Part shown: in pieces, positions 1 to 6,417 of the stretch | Layout: every line of letters starts with the position of its first letter | How positions within the stretch are numbered: position 1 is the first letter of the stretch | DNA from: Pseudomonas sp. | GTDB taxonomy: Bacteria; Pseudomonadota; Gammaproteobacteria; Pseudomonadales; Pseudomonadaceae | NCBI GenBank assembly: GCA_030654635.1 | Contig: JAURXE010000718.1 | Location: 1 to 12,480, forward strand | DNA: 12,480 nt | Reading direction: 5' to 3' | Notes under the pieces: model-generated | Databases searched by the model: none | Seen by the model: the letters and a program-made list of their open reading frames with translations, nothing else | What the model was told of the DNA's origin: nothing | Program-made: the position numbers and the translations under genes

Positions 1-262
1 GGATAAGTACTGCATGGGCTTGGGCTTTGTCTTCTTGTACCGGACCTGAAAGGGCGTCGCGGGGTAAATCCAACAGTCGCTGCAAGGGTGGGCCGGATTC
101 CCACCAGATGCTTTGCGCAGGGCTCGGCAGCGGCTGAAAGGGTAACTGCAGGCTGCTGGCGCGCTCAAAAATCTGCCGTGAGCTGCGTCCGGCAAGGCCT
201 AAGCGCTGAACGAGGGCGCCCAGTCGCGAAGATAACGATGCAGAGTGCTCAGAAAAACTCAT
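1..262 (-). CDS. Unrecognised protein, N-terminal part (gene runs off the left edge)
   Basis: The minus-strand frame is open from an ATG at 262-260 to the window edge, giving about 87 residues that begin MSFSEHSASLSSRLGALVQR. The start is polar and Ser-rich, followed by a likely amphipathic helix (RLGALVQRLGLAGRSSRQIF) and a Pro/Trp-containing stretch (LPSPAQSIWW). I see no signal peptide, membrane segment or catalytic motif, and I do not recognise the family. The start is uncertain in an unusual way. The good Shine-Dalgarno AAGGAG (281-276) lies 13 nt before this ATG but only 3 nt before another ATG (272-270), whose frame closes after seven codons. An in-frame stop eight codons upstream rules out a longer N-terminus. 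The gene is divergent from the DUF2835 gene, with 130 bp between them. Confidence 0.6.
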   Translation of the reverse strand, partial: MSFSEHSASLSSRLGALVQRLGLAGRSSRQIFERASSLQLPFQPLPSPAQSIWWESGPPLQRLLDLPRDALSGPVQEDKAQAHAVLI

Positions 263-392
263 AACCCGCCATGGTCTCCTTGATTACGATTAACGCTGGC
301 GGCGCAGCTAGCGCTTTGCCAAAACGCGCATCGCTCTGCTTGGTGCTGCTGCTTGTGGCAACATTGCATACTTCATAGTCTCAGGTGCTTCC

Positions 393-617
393 ATGCCAGT
401 TCTGTTGTTGGATATTGCACTATCTGCACAATCTTTGCTCGCGGTCTATCAAGGTCGTGCGAACCGGGTATTGGTGTCCAGTCGTGATGGTCAACGGGTG
501 AATTTGCCGGCCCATCATTTACGGCCTTTTCTGACCCATGCCGGCGTCTATGGTTCCTTTGCTTTAGAGTTTAATGCGGCCGGCGAGTTGCTGAGTTTGC
601 GCAAGATCAGTGAATAG
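393..617 (+). CDS. DUF2835 family small protein
   Basis: This is a 74-residue acidic-to-neutral protein of unknown function. The features that suggest DUF2835 are the start [20 protein letters not shown], the basic core [20 protein letters not shown], the segment [20 protein letters not shown] and the ending ELLSLRKI. I recall that pattern for these roughly 70-residue gammaproteobacterial proteins; the match is from memory and was not searched. It has no signal peptide or membrane segment, so it is probably cytosolic. The start ATG has only a modest ribosome site (AGG at 383-385, 7 nt spacing). Its stop is 11 nt before the palindrome at 628-643 and 85 nt before pyrD. pyrD appears to have its own promoter, so co-transcription is possible but not required. 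Confidence 0.7.
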   Translation: MPVLLLDIALSAQSLLAVYQGRANRVLVSSRDGQRVNLPAHHLRPFLTHAGVYGSFALEFNAAGELLSLRKISE

Positions 618-627
618 CCATATAGCT

Positions 628-643
628 GCCTCGCTTGCGAGGC
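628..643. repeat. Perfect inverted repeat between the DUF2835 gene and pyrD
   Basis: GCCTCGCTTGCGAGGC has 7-bp arms around a central TT. As RNA it could form a 6-bp stem with a CTTG loop. No T-run follows it, so it is a poor intrinsic terminator for the DUF2835 gene. It sits where the -35 region of the pyrD promoter would be, 12 bp before the TATACT hexamer, so a regulator-binding site is at least as likely. I do not recognise it as a known operator. Confidence 0.5.
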
Positions 644-654
644 GCGCGCGCGGT

Positions 655-660
655 TATACT
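655..660 (+). promoter_or_regulatory. Candidate -10 element for pyrD
   Basis: TATACT matches the sigma-70 -10 consensus at five of six positions. No good -35 lies 16-18 bp upstream; the spot is taken by the palindrome at 628-643. The nearest TTG-containing hexamer (TTGCGA, 635-640) has only a 14-bp spacer. The start would fall in the GC-rich GGCCGGC run around 661-668, giving a leader of about 35 nt before the pyrD ATG. Confidence 0.4.
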
Positions 661-702
661 GGCCGGCTAATTTCCAGTCTAACTATTGAGCCAAGCCTGC
701 CC

Positions 703-1731
703 ATGTATACCCTGGCCCGCAAGCTGCTGTTTAATCTCGCCCCGGAAACCTCCCACGAGCTGTCCATCGACCTGATCGGTGCGGCGGGACGCTTGGGGCT
801 GAATGCCCTGCTAACCAAAGCCCCGGCGAGTTTGCCGGTGCGGGTCATGGGCCTGGATTTTCCCAATCCGGTGGGTTTGGCTGCCGGGCTGGACAAAAAT
901 GGCGATGCTATCGATGGTTTTGCCCAGTTGGGTTTTGGCTTTGTGGAAATTGGCACAGTCACGCCGCGCCCGCAGCCGGGTAATCCCAAGCCACGCCTGT
1001 TTCGTTTGCCGGCGGCCGAGGCCATCATCAATCGCATGGGCTTCAACAACCACGGTGTCGATCATTTGCTGGCACGGGTGCAGGCGGCCAAGTTCAAGGG
1101 CGTGCTGGGGATTAATATTGGCAAGAACTTTGACACCCCGGTTGAACGGGCTGTCGATGATTACTTGCTTTGCCTGGATAAGGTCTACGCCAACGCCAGC
1201 TACGTCACGGTGAACGTCAGCTCGCCCAATACCCCGGGGCTGCGCAGCTTGCAGTTTGGCGATTCACTCAAGCAATTGCTCGAAGCCTTGCGCCAACGTC
1301 AAGAAGACCTCGCGGCCAAACACGGCAAGCGTGTGCCGCTGGCGATCAAGATTGCCCCGGACATGACCGATGAGGAAACCATCGAGGTCGCTCGCGCATT
1401 AGTCGAAGCCGGTATGGATGCGGTCATCGCCACCAACACCACGCTGTCACGTAACGGGGTTGCCGGGCTGCCGTTTGCCGATGAAGCTGGCGGGCTTTCC
1501 GGTGCGCCGGTGCGCGAGCAAAGCACCCACATCGTTAAGGTGTTGGCGGCAGAGTTGGCGGGGCGTTTACCTATTATTGCGGTGGGCGGGATTACCGCAG
1601 GCCAGCATGCGGCCGAGAAAATCGCCGCCGGTGCCAGCTTGGTGCAGATCTACTCAGGCTTTATCTACCAAGGTCCGGCGCTGATTCGCGAATCGGTGGA
1701 TGCCATTGCGGCCTTGCCACGTAAGGGTTGA
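703..1731 (+). CDS. pyrD: Dihydroorotate dehydrogenase (quinone), class 2
   Basis: PyrD oxidises dihydroorotate to orotate in de novo pyrimidine synthesis and passes electrons through FMN to membrane quinone. The protein is 342 residues, close to the usual length of gammaproteobacterial class 2 enzymes (the E. coli enzyme is 336). The N-terminal helical segment ([20 protein letters not shown]) is the class 2 membrane/quinone-binding extension. The FMN-barrel motifs follow: [13 protein letters not shown] near residues 54-66, the NRMGFNN loop, [10 protein letters not shown], then [11 protein letters not shown]. In the last of these Ser174 corresponds to the catalytic Ser175 of E. coli. Near the C-terminus, VGGI and YSGFIYQGP form the phosphate-binding loop. 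I chose the ATG at 703 because an in-frame start at 610 would place the -10 element inside the gene. The ribosome site is weak (GAG at 688-690). Confidence 0.97.
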   Translation: MYTLARKLLFNLAPETSHELSIDLIGAAGRLGLNALLTKAPASLPVRVMGLDFPNPVGLAAGLDKNGDAIDGFAQLGFGFVEIGTVTPRPQPGNPKPRLFRLPAAEAIINRMGFNNHGVDHLLARVQAAKFKGVLGINIGKNFDTPVERAVDDYLLCLDKVYANASYVTVNVSSPNTPGLRSLQFGDSLKQLLEALRQRQEDLAAKHGKRVPLAIKIAPDMTDEETIEVARALVEAGMDAVIATNTTLSRNGVAGLPFADEAGGLSGAPVREQSTHIVKVLAAELAGRLPIIAVGGITAGQHAAEKIAAGASLVQIYSGFIYQGPALIRESVDAIAALPRKG

Positions 1732-1748
1732 TGGCGCTGCAGCAGAAC

Positions 1749-1773
1749 TAAAAAGGGCCCGGTTAAGGGCCCT
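1749..1773 (-). terminator. Intrinsic terminator of rmf
   Basis: Read on the minus strand this is AGGGCCC, a 6-nt TTAACC loop, GGGCCCT, then TTTTT: a 7-bp GC-rich stem followed directly by a five-T run. It lies 50 nt past the rmf stop. On the plus strand the hairpin is followed by CTGAAG with no T-run. It should therefore serve rmf rather than pyrD, although the hairpin may also help to end pyrD transcripts. Confidence 0.8.
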
Positions 1774-1822
1774 CTGAAGCAATTGCCCGTTGGGGCGTAA
1801 TTGATGAAGTCGGCAGAGCTGC

Positions 1823-2038
1823 TTAGCCGACAGCGTGGAGTTCGTTGAGGCGGTGGATGCCAGCGGTACCGGTCATGCCGGCCCAGTTGTCACCGCGGCC
1901 CTCTCGCCAGCCGTTAATCCAGGCTTGGCGGACACTTGCTGCAGTGAATGGACAGAGTTCGTACGATTTACCATGAACGCCATATTGATAACCGCGTAAA
2001 AAAGCTTTTTCCATTGGATCACGCTTAAGTCTTCTCAT
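1823..2038 (-). CDS. rmf: Ribosome modulation factor (hibernation factor RMF)
   Basis: RMF binds 70S ribosomes and promotes their pairing into inactive 100S dimers in stationary phase or starvation. The 71-residue product starts MRRLKRDPMEKAFLRGYQYG and carries the family pattern: basic N-terminus, RGYQ-G-GKS, then CPF, then QAWINGWREGR. It lines up by eye with E. coli RMF (55 residues). The C-terminal tail of about 16 residues (from roughly GMTGTAGIHRLN onward) is absent from the E. coli protein, and I believe it is normal in Pseudomonas. A Shine-Dalgarno GAGGG lies about 10 nt before the ATG. The gene stands alone on the minus strand between pyrD and rlmL, with its own promoter candidate, long leader and terminator, as expected for a gene tuned to growth phase. 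Confidence 0.95.
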   Translation of the reverse strand: MRRLKRDPMEKAFLRGYQYGVHGKSYELCPFTAASVRQAWINGWREGRGDNWAGMTGTAGIHRLNELHAVG

Positions 2039-2168
2039 CGGGTGAAGCCCTCAAATGTTGACTGTGATATTCCTTTGGCCCCTAGCTGGGGTCGGGCAGA
2101 AAGCTCTGCCGTCGCAGCCCATTGCCATCGCGGCGGGTTGCTGCCGACACCAAGACGGTGCCGGGCTG
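2039..2168 (-). promoter_or_regulatory. Structured 5' leader of rmf mRNA
   Basis: If transcription starts near 2168, the rmf leader is about 130 nt, long for a 71-codon gene. It can form several local hairpins on the minus strand. Near 2147-2161 there is a short CACC/GGTG stem. At 2095-2110 there is GGCAGA-GCTT-TCTGCC, a perfect 6-bp stem. At 2079-2091 there is CCCC-AGCTA-GGGG. A small GGG/CCC stem lies next to the ATG. It matches no riboswitch I recognise. In E. coli rmf mRNA is known to be unusually stable in stationary phase, so a role in stability or translation is a reasonable inference. Confidence 0.4.
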
Positions 2169-2174
2169 GGTTAA

Positions 2175-2203
2175 TTTCTAACCAATGCTGTTAGCCCTGT
2201 GAA
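2175..2203 (-). promoter_or_regulatory. Candidate sigma-70 promoter of rmf
   Basis: On the minus strand TTCACA (2203-2198, five of six to TTGACA), a 17-bp spacer and TAGAAA (2180-2175, four of six to TATAAT) give a well-spaced promoter directed at rmf. The -10 lies within the inverted repeat GGTTA-GAAAT-TAACC (2169-2183). The -35 begins at the last base of a second one, ATGAC-AAAAAG-GTCAT (2203-2218). Start of transcription would be near 2168. Confidence 0.45.
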
Positions 2204-2393
2204 TGACCTTTTTGTCATAAGAAGGTAACGATTTTGTGAGTCGGGCCATAAGGCTGGAGTGCCAGTGGCCTAAAAATTTGCCTTAGCCCCTGTGTTCAGC
2301 GGCGCACAGAAGATGCGTCGGGATTGTCGCCAGCGGAGAACCAGCGGTGGCTGGGGGGCTGTTTATTCCGACGAAGGGTCGCTCTGCGGGCTT

Positions 2394-2422
2394 TTGTCAC
2401 TTACTTTTGTTGTGCGTACAGT
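2394..2422 (+). promoter_or_regulatory. Candidate sigma-70 promoter of rlmL
   Basis: TTGTCA (2394-2399) matches the -35 consensus at five of six positions. After exactly 17 bp comes TACAGT (2417-2422), a four-of-six -10. Transcription would start near 2429, leaving a leader of about 33 nt. That leader contains the palindrome TGCCT-T-AGGCA at 2440-2450, and the ribosome site before the ATG at 2463 is poor. Confidence 0.4.
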
Positions 2423-2462
2423 TGGTGTGCGCGACTAACTGCCTTAGGCACTGGATACCCCC

Positions 2463-4706
2463 ATGTCGGATCGTTTTGAACTCTTTCTCACCTGCCCCAA
2501 AGGCCTGGAAGCGCTGCTGGCCGAAGAGGCTGCGGCTTTAGGGCTGGAAGAGGTACGCGAGCACACCTCGGCGATCCGTGGCTTTGCCGATATGACCACG
2601 GCGTATCGGCTGTGCCTCTGGTCACGCCTGGCTAACCGGGTGTTGCTGGTGCTGTCGCGCTTTGCCATGAAAGACGCCGACGATCTGTATGACGGTATTC
2701 TGGCCATCGACTGGCACGAACATCTGCTGCCCACCGGCAGCTTGGCGGTGGAGTTCAGCGGCCAGGGTTCGGGTATCGATAACACCCACTTCGGCGCACT
2801 GAAGGTCAAGGATGCGATTGTCGATAAGTTGCGCAACGCCGCCGGTGACCGGCCGTCGATCGACAAGCTCAACCCGGACATGCGCGTGCACCTACGCCTG
2901 GACCGTGGCGAGGCGGTGTTGTCGCTGGATCTGTCTGGCCACAGCCTGCACCAGCGCGGTTATCGCCTGCAGCAGGGCGCGGCGCCGTTGAAAGAAAACC
3001 TCGCTGCGGCGATTTTGATCCGTGCCGGCTGGCCGCGCATTGCCGCCGCCGGTGGCGCGCTGACCGACCCGATGTGCGGTGTGGGTACCTTTCTGGTCGA
3101 GGCGGCGATGATCGCCGCCGACATCGCGCCCAACCTTAAACGTGAGCTGTGGGGTTTCTCGGCCTGGCTCGGCCACGTGCCGGCGCTCTGGCAGCGTCTG
3201 CATGAGGAGGCCGTGCAGCGGGCGGAAATTGGCTTGGCCAAGCCGCCACTGTGGATTCGCGGGTATGAGGCCGATCCACGGTTGATCCAGCCGGGGCGCA
3301 ATAACGTTGAGCGCGCCGGGCTGTCGAACTGGATCAAGATCTATCAGGGCGAACTGGCCACTTTTGAGCCGCGCCCCGATCAAAATCAGACCGGTCTGGT
3401 GATCTGTAACCCGCCTTACGGTGAGCGCCTCGGCGATGAAGCCAGCTTGCTCTACCTCTACCAGAATCTCGGCGAACGCCTGCGCCAAGCCTGCCTGAAC
3501 TGGGAGGCGGCGATCTTCACCGGCGCGCCGGATCTGGGCAAGCGCATGGGCATTCGCAGCCACAAACAATACGCTTTCTGGAACGGTGCCTTGCCGTGCA
3601 AATTGCTGCTGATCAAGGTCAGTCCCGAGCAGTTTGTCACTGGCGAGCGGCGCACGTCCGAGCAGCGTCAGGTTGAGCGTGAACAGCTGGCCATCGACGG
3701 TCCAAGCACTGAGCCAGTAGCAGCGCCCGTGGTGGCTGAGTTGGCGCGACTCAGCGAAGGCGGGCAGATGTTCGCCAACCGCCTGCAGAAAAATCTCAAG
3801 CTGCTGGGCAAGTGGGCGCGCCGCGAAGGCGTCGAATGCTACCGGGTGTATGACGCCGACATGCCGGAATACGCCGTGGCTATCGACCTGTATGGCGATT
3901 GGGTGCACGTGCAGGAATACGCCGCGCCGCGCACCATCGAGCCGGAAAAAGCCCAGGCCCGCTTGTTTGATGCGCTTGCGGCGATTCCGCAAGCGCTGGG
4001 CGTCGACAAGAGCAAGGTGGTGGTCAAGCGCCGCGAGCGGCAGAGCGGCACTAAGCAATACACCCGCCAAGCAGCCCAAGGGTTGTTTCGCGAGGTCAAC
4101 GAAGGCGGCGTCAAGCTGCTGGTCAATCTCACCGATTATCTGGATACCGGTCTGTTTCTCGATCACCGGCCGTTGCGCTTGCGCATCCAAAAGGAGGCGG
4201 CCGGTAAGCGTTTCCTCAATCTGTTTTGCTACACCGCCACCGCCACCGTGCATGCGGCCAAGGGCGGGGCGCGCAGCACCACCAGCGTCGATTTGTCGAA
4301 GACCTACCTGGATTGGGCGCGGCGCAACCTGTCGCTAAATGGCTTCTCTGACAAGAACAAGCTGGAGCAGGGCGACGTGATGGCTTGGTTGGCGGCCGAT
4401 CGCAGCGAATACGATCTGATCTTTATCGATCCGCCAACTTTCTCCAACTCCAAGCGCATGGAAGGGATTTTCGATGTGCAGCGCGATCACGTGCAGTTGC
4501 TGGATCTGGCCATGACCCGGCTGGCACCGGGCGGCGTGCTGTATTTCTCGAATAACTTTCGCAAGTTCATCCTGGATGAAGGCTTGGCCGCCCGTTATGG
4601 CGTGGAAGAAATCAGCGCCAAGACCCTCGATCCAGACTATGCCCGCAACAGCAAAATCCACCGCGCATGGCGGCTGACGGCACTGGCGGCTAACGCGGAG
4701 GTTTGA
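2463..4706 (+). CDS. rlmL: Bifunctional 23S rRNA methyltransferase RlmKL (m2G2445 / m7G2069)
   Basis: This is a fused rRNA methyltransferase acting on 23S rRNA during 50S assembly. By E. coli numbering, the N-terminal half makes m2G2445 and the C-terminal half m7G2069. The 747 residues are a little longer than the 702 of E. coli RlmKL. An N-terminal ferredoxin-like/THUMP region (about 1-160) precedes the RlmL catalytic domain. That domain has its SAM site at DPMCGVGT (202-209) and its catalytic NPPYGER at 316-322. A variable linker follows, around 395-430 (TGERRTSEQRQVEREQ...). The RlmK domain has motif I LFCYTATAT from 587, an acidic SVDLSK end, and motif IV DPPTFSNSK from 656. Both active sites look intact. 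The ATG at 2463 has almost no Shine-Dalgarno. The gene stands alone and converges on dacB. Confidence 0.96.
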   Translation: MSDRFELFLTCPKGLEALLAEEAAALGLEEVREHTSAIRGFADMTTAYRLCLWSRLANRVLLVLSRFAMKDADDLYDGILAIDWHEHLLPTGSLAVEFSGQGSGIDNTHFGALKVKDAIVDKLRNAAGDRPSIDKLNPDMRVHLRLDRGEAVLSLDLSGHSLHQRGYRLQQGAAPLKENLAAAILIRAGWPRIAAAGGALTDPMCGVGTFLVEAAMIAADIAPNLKRELWGFSAWLGHVPALWQRLHEEAVQRAEIGLAKPPLWIRGYEADPRLIQPGRNNVERAGLSNWIKIYQGELATFEPRPDQNQTGLVICNPPYGERLGDEASLLYLYQNLGERLRQACLNWEAAIFTGAPDLGKRMGIRSHKQYAFWNGALPCKLLLIKVSPEQFVTGERRTSEQRQVEREQLAIDGPSTEPVAAPVVAELARLSEGGQMFANRLQKNLKLLGKWARREGVECYRVYDADMPEYAVAIDLYGDWVHVQEYAAPRTIEPEKAQARLFDALAAIPQALGVDKSKVVVKRRERQSGTKQYTRQAAQGLFREVNEGGVKLLVNLTDYLDTGLFLDHRPLRLRIQKEAAGKRFLNLFCYTATATVHAAKGGARSTTSVDLSKTYLDWARRNLSLNGFSDKNKLEQGDVMAWLAADRSEYDLIFIDPPTFSNSKRMEGIFDVQRDHVQLLDLAMTRLAPGGVLYFSNNFRKFILDEGLAARYGVEEISAKTLDPDYARNSKIHRAWRLTALAANAEV

Positions 4707-4712
4707 TGTTGG

Positions 4713-4753
4713 CCGGCATTGCTGTGCTCGCCGAGGCGGTACATCAATGCCGG
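4713..4753. repeat. Inverted repeat directly after the rlmL stop
   Basis: CCGGCATTG (4713-4721) and CAATGCCGG (4745-4753) are perfect 9-bp arms separated by 23 nt. The interval itself contains a small CGCC/GGCG dyad (4729-4738). It starts 7 nt after the rlmL stop codon. No T-run follows, so it is not an intrinsic terminator. It could be a 3' stem that protects the transcript, or part of a mobile palindromic repeat together with the neighbouring REP-like element. Confidence 0.6.
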
Positions 4754-4769
4754 TGGACAGCCGAGGATT

Positions 4770-4826
4770 GGCGGACTGTTTACTGCGGATGGCGGACTGT
4801 TCGCTGCGCTCCTGAGTCCGCCCTAC
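4770..4826. repeat. REP-like palindromic intergenic repeat
   Basis: GGCGGACTGTT occurs twice, at 4770-4780 and 4791-4801. Each copy is followed after two bases by CTGCG, making a tandem half-unit with a 21-bp period. The second copy pairs with AGTCCGCC at 4815-4822, an 8-bp stem with a 16-nt loop. The element then ends in CTACG, giving the TCCGCCCTACG terminus I recall from many Pseudomonas intergenic repeats. Its place between two convergent 3' ends is typical of REP elements. No RAYT transposase gene is present in the window. Confidence 0.65.
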
Positions 4827-4852
4827 GAATTACCGCTTCAGCCTACCAACAG

Positions 4853-4881
4853 ACGGCTAAACCTTAGGGTTTAGCCGTTTT
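4853..4881 (+). terminator. Intrinsic terminator of rlmL overlapping the 3' end of dacB
   Basis: ACGGCTAAACC (4853-4863) and GGTTTAGCCGT (4868-4878) form a perfect 11-bp stem with a TTAG loop. On the plus strand it is followed by TTTTGCTTTG. The loop and right arm lie in the stop and last codons of dacB. On the minus strand no T-run follows the hairpin, so it clearly serves rlmL and only doubtfully dacB. Confidence 0.8.
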
Positions 4882-6360
4882 GCTTTGTTGGTATAGCCCC
4901 AGCAGCACCTGATCGAGAATCGACGAGGCGCCCCACGGCCGTGGGTGGTTGAGGATGGCCACCACCGCCCCGGTATTGCCGTTGGCATCGCGGCTAAAGC
5001 CGGAAATCGCCCGTACTGTGTTCAGAGTGCCGGTCTTGATATGCCCTTCGCCGGCCAGGGCGGTACGGCGTAGACGTTTGTGCATGGTGCCGTCCATACC
5101 CACCAGCGGCAGCGACGACATAAACTCGGCGGCATAGGGGCTGTCCCACGCGGCTTGCAGCAAGCCCGCCATTTCCCGCGCGCTAATGCGCTCCTGACGG
5201 GACAAGCCCGAACCGTTCTCGATCATCAGGTGCTTGGCGTCGATGCCTTTGCGTGCCAGCCATTGGCGTATCACTCGCAGCGCGGCCTTGGCGTCATCGG
5301 CGTCGTTGGCGGTGCGAAACTGCGCGCCAATGCTGAGGAACAGCTGCTGGGCCATGGTGTTGTTGCTGTACTTGTTGATGTCGCGAATGATCTCCACCAG
5401 GTCGGGGGAGAAGGCACGAGCCAGCAACCGGGCACTTTTGGGCACGTTGTCGACCCGGTCGCGGCCTTGGATGCTGCCGCCCAACTCTTGCCAGATGGCC
5501 CGCACCGCACCGGCGGCGTAGTTCTGGTGATCAAGCAGCGCCAGGTAGGTCTGGGTGCTGCAGCCATCGACCAATTTACCGCTGACCACCAGATTGATAC
5601 TGCCATCCGCCTGTTTGCTTGGGCTGTAGCGCACATCCGGATTGGGGCACTTGGCGGCTGGCAGGGCTTTGACCCGGTTGTCGATATGAATGCTGGCGAT
5701 CGGCGGCTCGGCGGCCACGGTCACCTTGCCGCCCTCGTTGCGGGCAATAAAACGCACCGATTTGAGGTTTACCAGTAGCGAATCCGGGCCGACCAGAAAG
5801 GGTTTGTTGTCGTCATTGCCGTCGTCATTAAAGGCCGTTAGTTGCGGTTGCACGAAGTGACTGCGGTCGAGCACTAGGTCGCCGCTAATCTGCTGTACGC
5901 CATTGGCGCGCAGGTCGCGCAGCAGCAGCCAGAGTTTCTCCATGTTCAGCTTGGGGTCACCGCCGCCCTTGAGGTACAGGTTGCCCTGCAGTACGCCGTT
6001 GCGCAGCGGGCCGTCGGTGTAAAACTCGGTTTTCCATTGATGGGTCGGGCCGAGCAACTCGAGCGCGGCGTAGGTGGTGATCAGCTTCATGGTCGAGGCC
6101 GGGTTCACCGCCACGTCAGCATTGACTATGGTGGCCAGTCCCGGACCGTTGAGCGGCAGCATGACCAGCGACATGGCGCTGTTGTCAATTTTTGCGGTCT
6201 TTAACGCCTGCTGGATTTTCAGCGGCAGTACGGTATTGGTCGGCGCGGCAGTAGCGCTCAAGGCCAGCGGCAATAACAGGCTGGCGAGGGTCAGTTGACT
6301 CAGGCGGCGCAGTGCAAGGCCAAGGCTCGGCAGGCGGCGGATAACAGAAAAAGATGACAT
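4864..6360 (-). CDS. dacB: D-alanyl-D-alanine carboxypeptidase/endopeptidase, PBP4 type
   Basis: DacB is a class C penicillin-binding protein (peptidase family S13) of the periplasm. It trims D-Ala from peptidoglycan stem peptides and cuts cross-links. In Pseudomonas aeruginosa its loss is known to induce AmpC beta-lactamase. The 498-residue product begins with a signal peptide: a basic n-region (VIRRL, ALRRL), a hydrophobic stretch (LTLASLLLPLAL) and probable cleavage after SATAA near residue 39. Active-site motifs are all present: S89-T-M-K92 (nucleophile and base), S332-N-N334 and K442-T-G444. I chose the ATG at 6360, with GGAAG upstream, over an in-frame TTG at 6390 that would add ten residues before the signal peptide. 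The gene converges on rlmL and diverges from the GGDEF/EAL gene. Confidence 0.95.
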   Translation of the reverse strand: MSSFSVIRRLPSLGLALRRLSQLTLASLLLPLALSATAAPTNTVLPLKIQQALKTAKIDNSAMSLVMLPLNGPGLATIVNADVAVNPASTMKLITTYAALELLGPTHQWKTEFYTDGPLRNGVLQGNLYLKGGGDPKLNMEKLWLLLRDLRANGVQQISGDLVLDRSHFVQPQLTAFNDDGNDDNKPFLVGPDSLLVNLKSVRFIARNEGGKVTVAAEPPIASIHIDNRVKALPAAKCPNPDVRYSPSKQADGSINLVVSGKLVDGCSTQTYLALLDHQNYAAGAVRAIWQELGGSIQGRDRVDNVPKSARLLARAFSPDLVEIIRDINKYSNNTMAQQLFLSIGAQFRTANDADDAKAALRVIRQWLARKGIDAKHLMIENGSGLSRQERISAREMAGLLQAAWDSPYAAEFMSSLPLVGMDGTMHKRLRRTALAGEGHIKTGTLNTVRAISGFSRDANGNTGAVVAILNHPRPWGASSILDQVLLGLYQQSKTAKP

Positions 6361-6411
6361 GAGTACGAGGCTTCCACGCAGGTTTGGCAAAACAGCTTTT
6401 GAAAGATTGGC

Positions 6412-6417
6412 ATTATG
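6412..6417 (-). promoter_or_regulatory. Candidate -10 element for dacB
   Basis: Read on the minus strand this is CATAAT, five of six to TATAAT. It would start transcription about 45 nt before the dacB ATG. No convincing -35 is seen at the right distance. The hexamer sits in the perfect palindrome GGCAT-T-ATGCC (6409-6419), which could bind a regulator. Confidence 0.35.

Larger units (their letters stand above)
2039..2462. other. Divergent rmf/rlmL intergenic region (424 bp)
   Basis: No convincing gene lies here. The left third is the rmf leader. Around 2169-2218 is the rmf promoter candidate with two inverted repeats. The middle (2240-2360) has short structured elements. These are CTGG-AGTG-CCAG at 2254-2265, CTGTG/CACAG at 2290-2309, and a direct repeat CCAGCGG (2330-2336 and 2341-2347) whose second copy leads into the hairpin CCAGC-GGTG-GCTGG at 2341-2354. 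The right end holds the rlmL promoter candidate at 2394-2422 and a small palindrome at 2440-2450. A small RNA cannot be excluded, but no hairpin here is followed by a proper T-run. Confidence 0.5.

Noticed and set aside
610..702. Longer N-terminus for PyrD starting at 610
   Set aside because: It would overlap the end of the DUF2835 gene and include the TATACT hexamer, and the added residues are not part of the family. The ATG at 703 gives the normal length.
2347..2541. Plus-strand frame of 64 codons overlapping the start of rlmL
   Set aside because: It begins at a non-ATG codon without a ribosome site and runs out of frame into rlmL. The Cys-rich translation looks like chance.
2892..4253. 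Open frame of 453 codons on the minus strand opposite rlmL
   Set aside because: It is antisense to a clearly recognised enzyme and its translation shows no motif. Long antisense frames are common opposite GC-rich genes.
5080..5778. Open frame of 232 codons on the plus strand opposite dacB
   Set aside because: It lies antisense to the SNN-containing part of an intact PBP4 gene and has no recognisable features or ribosome site.
6361..6390. TTG start at 6390 for DacB
   Set aside because: It adds ten residues ahead of a signal peptide that starts naturally at the ATG at 6360, which also has a purine-rich GGAAG upstream.
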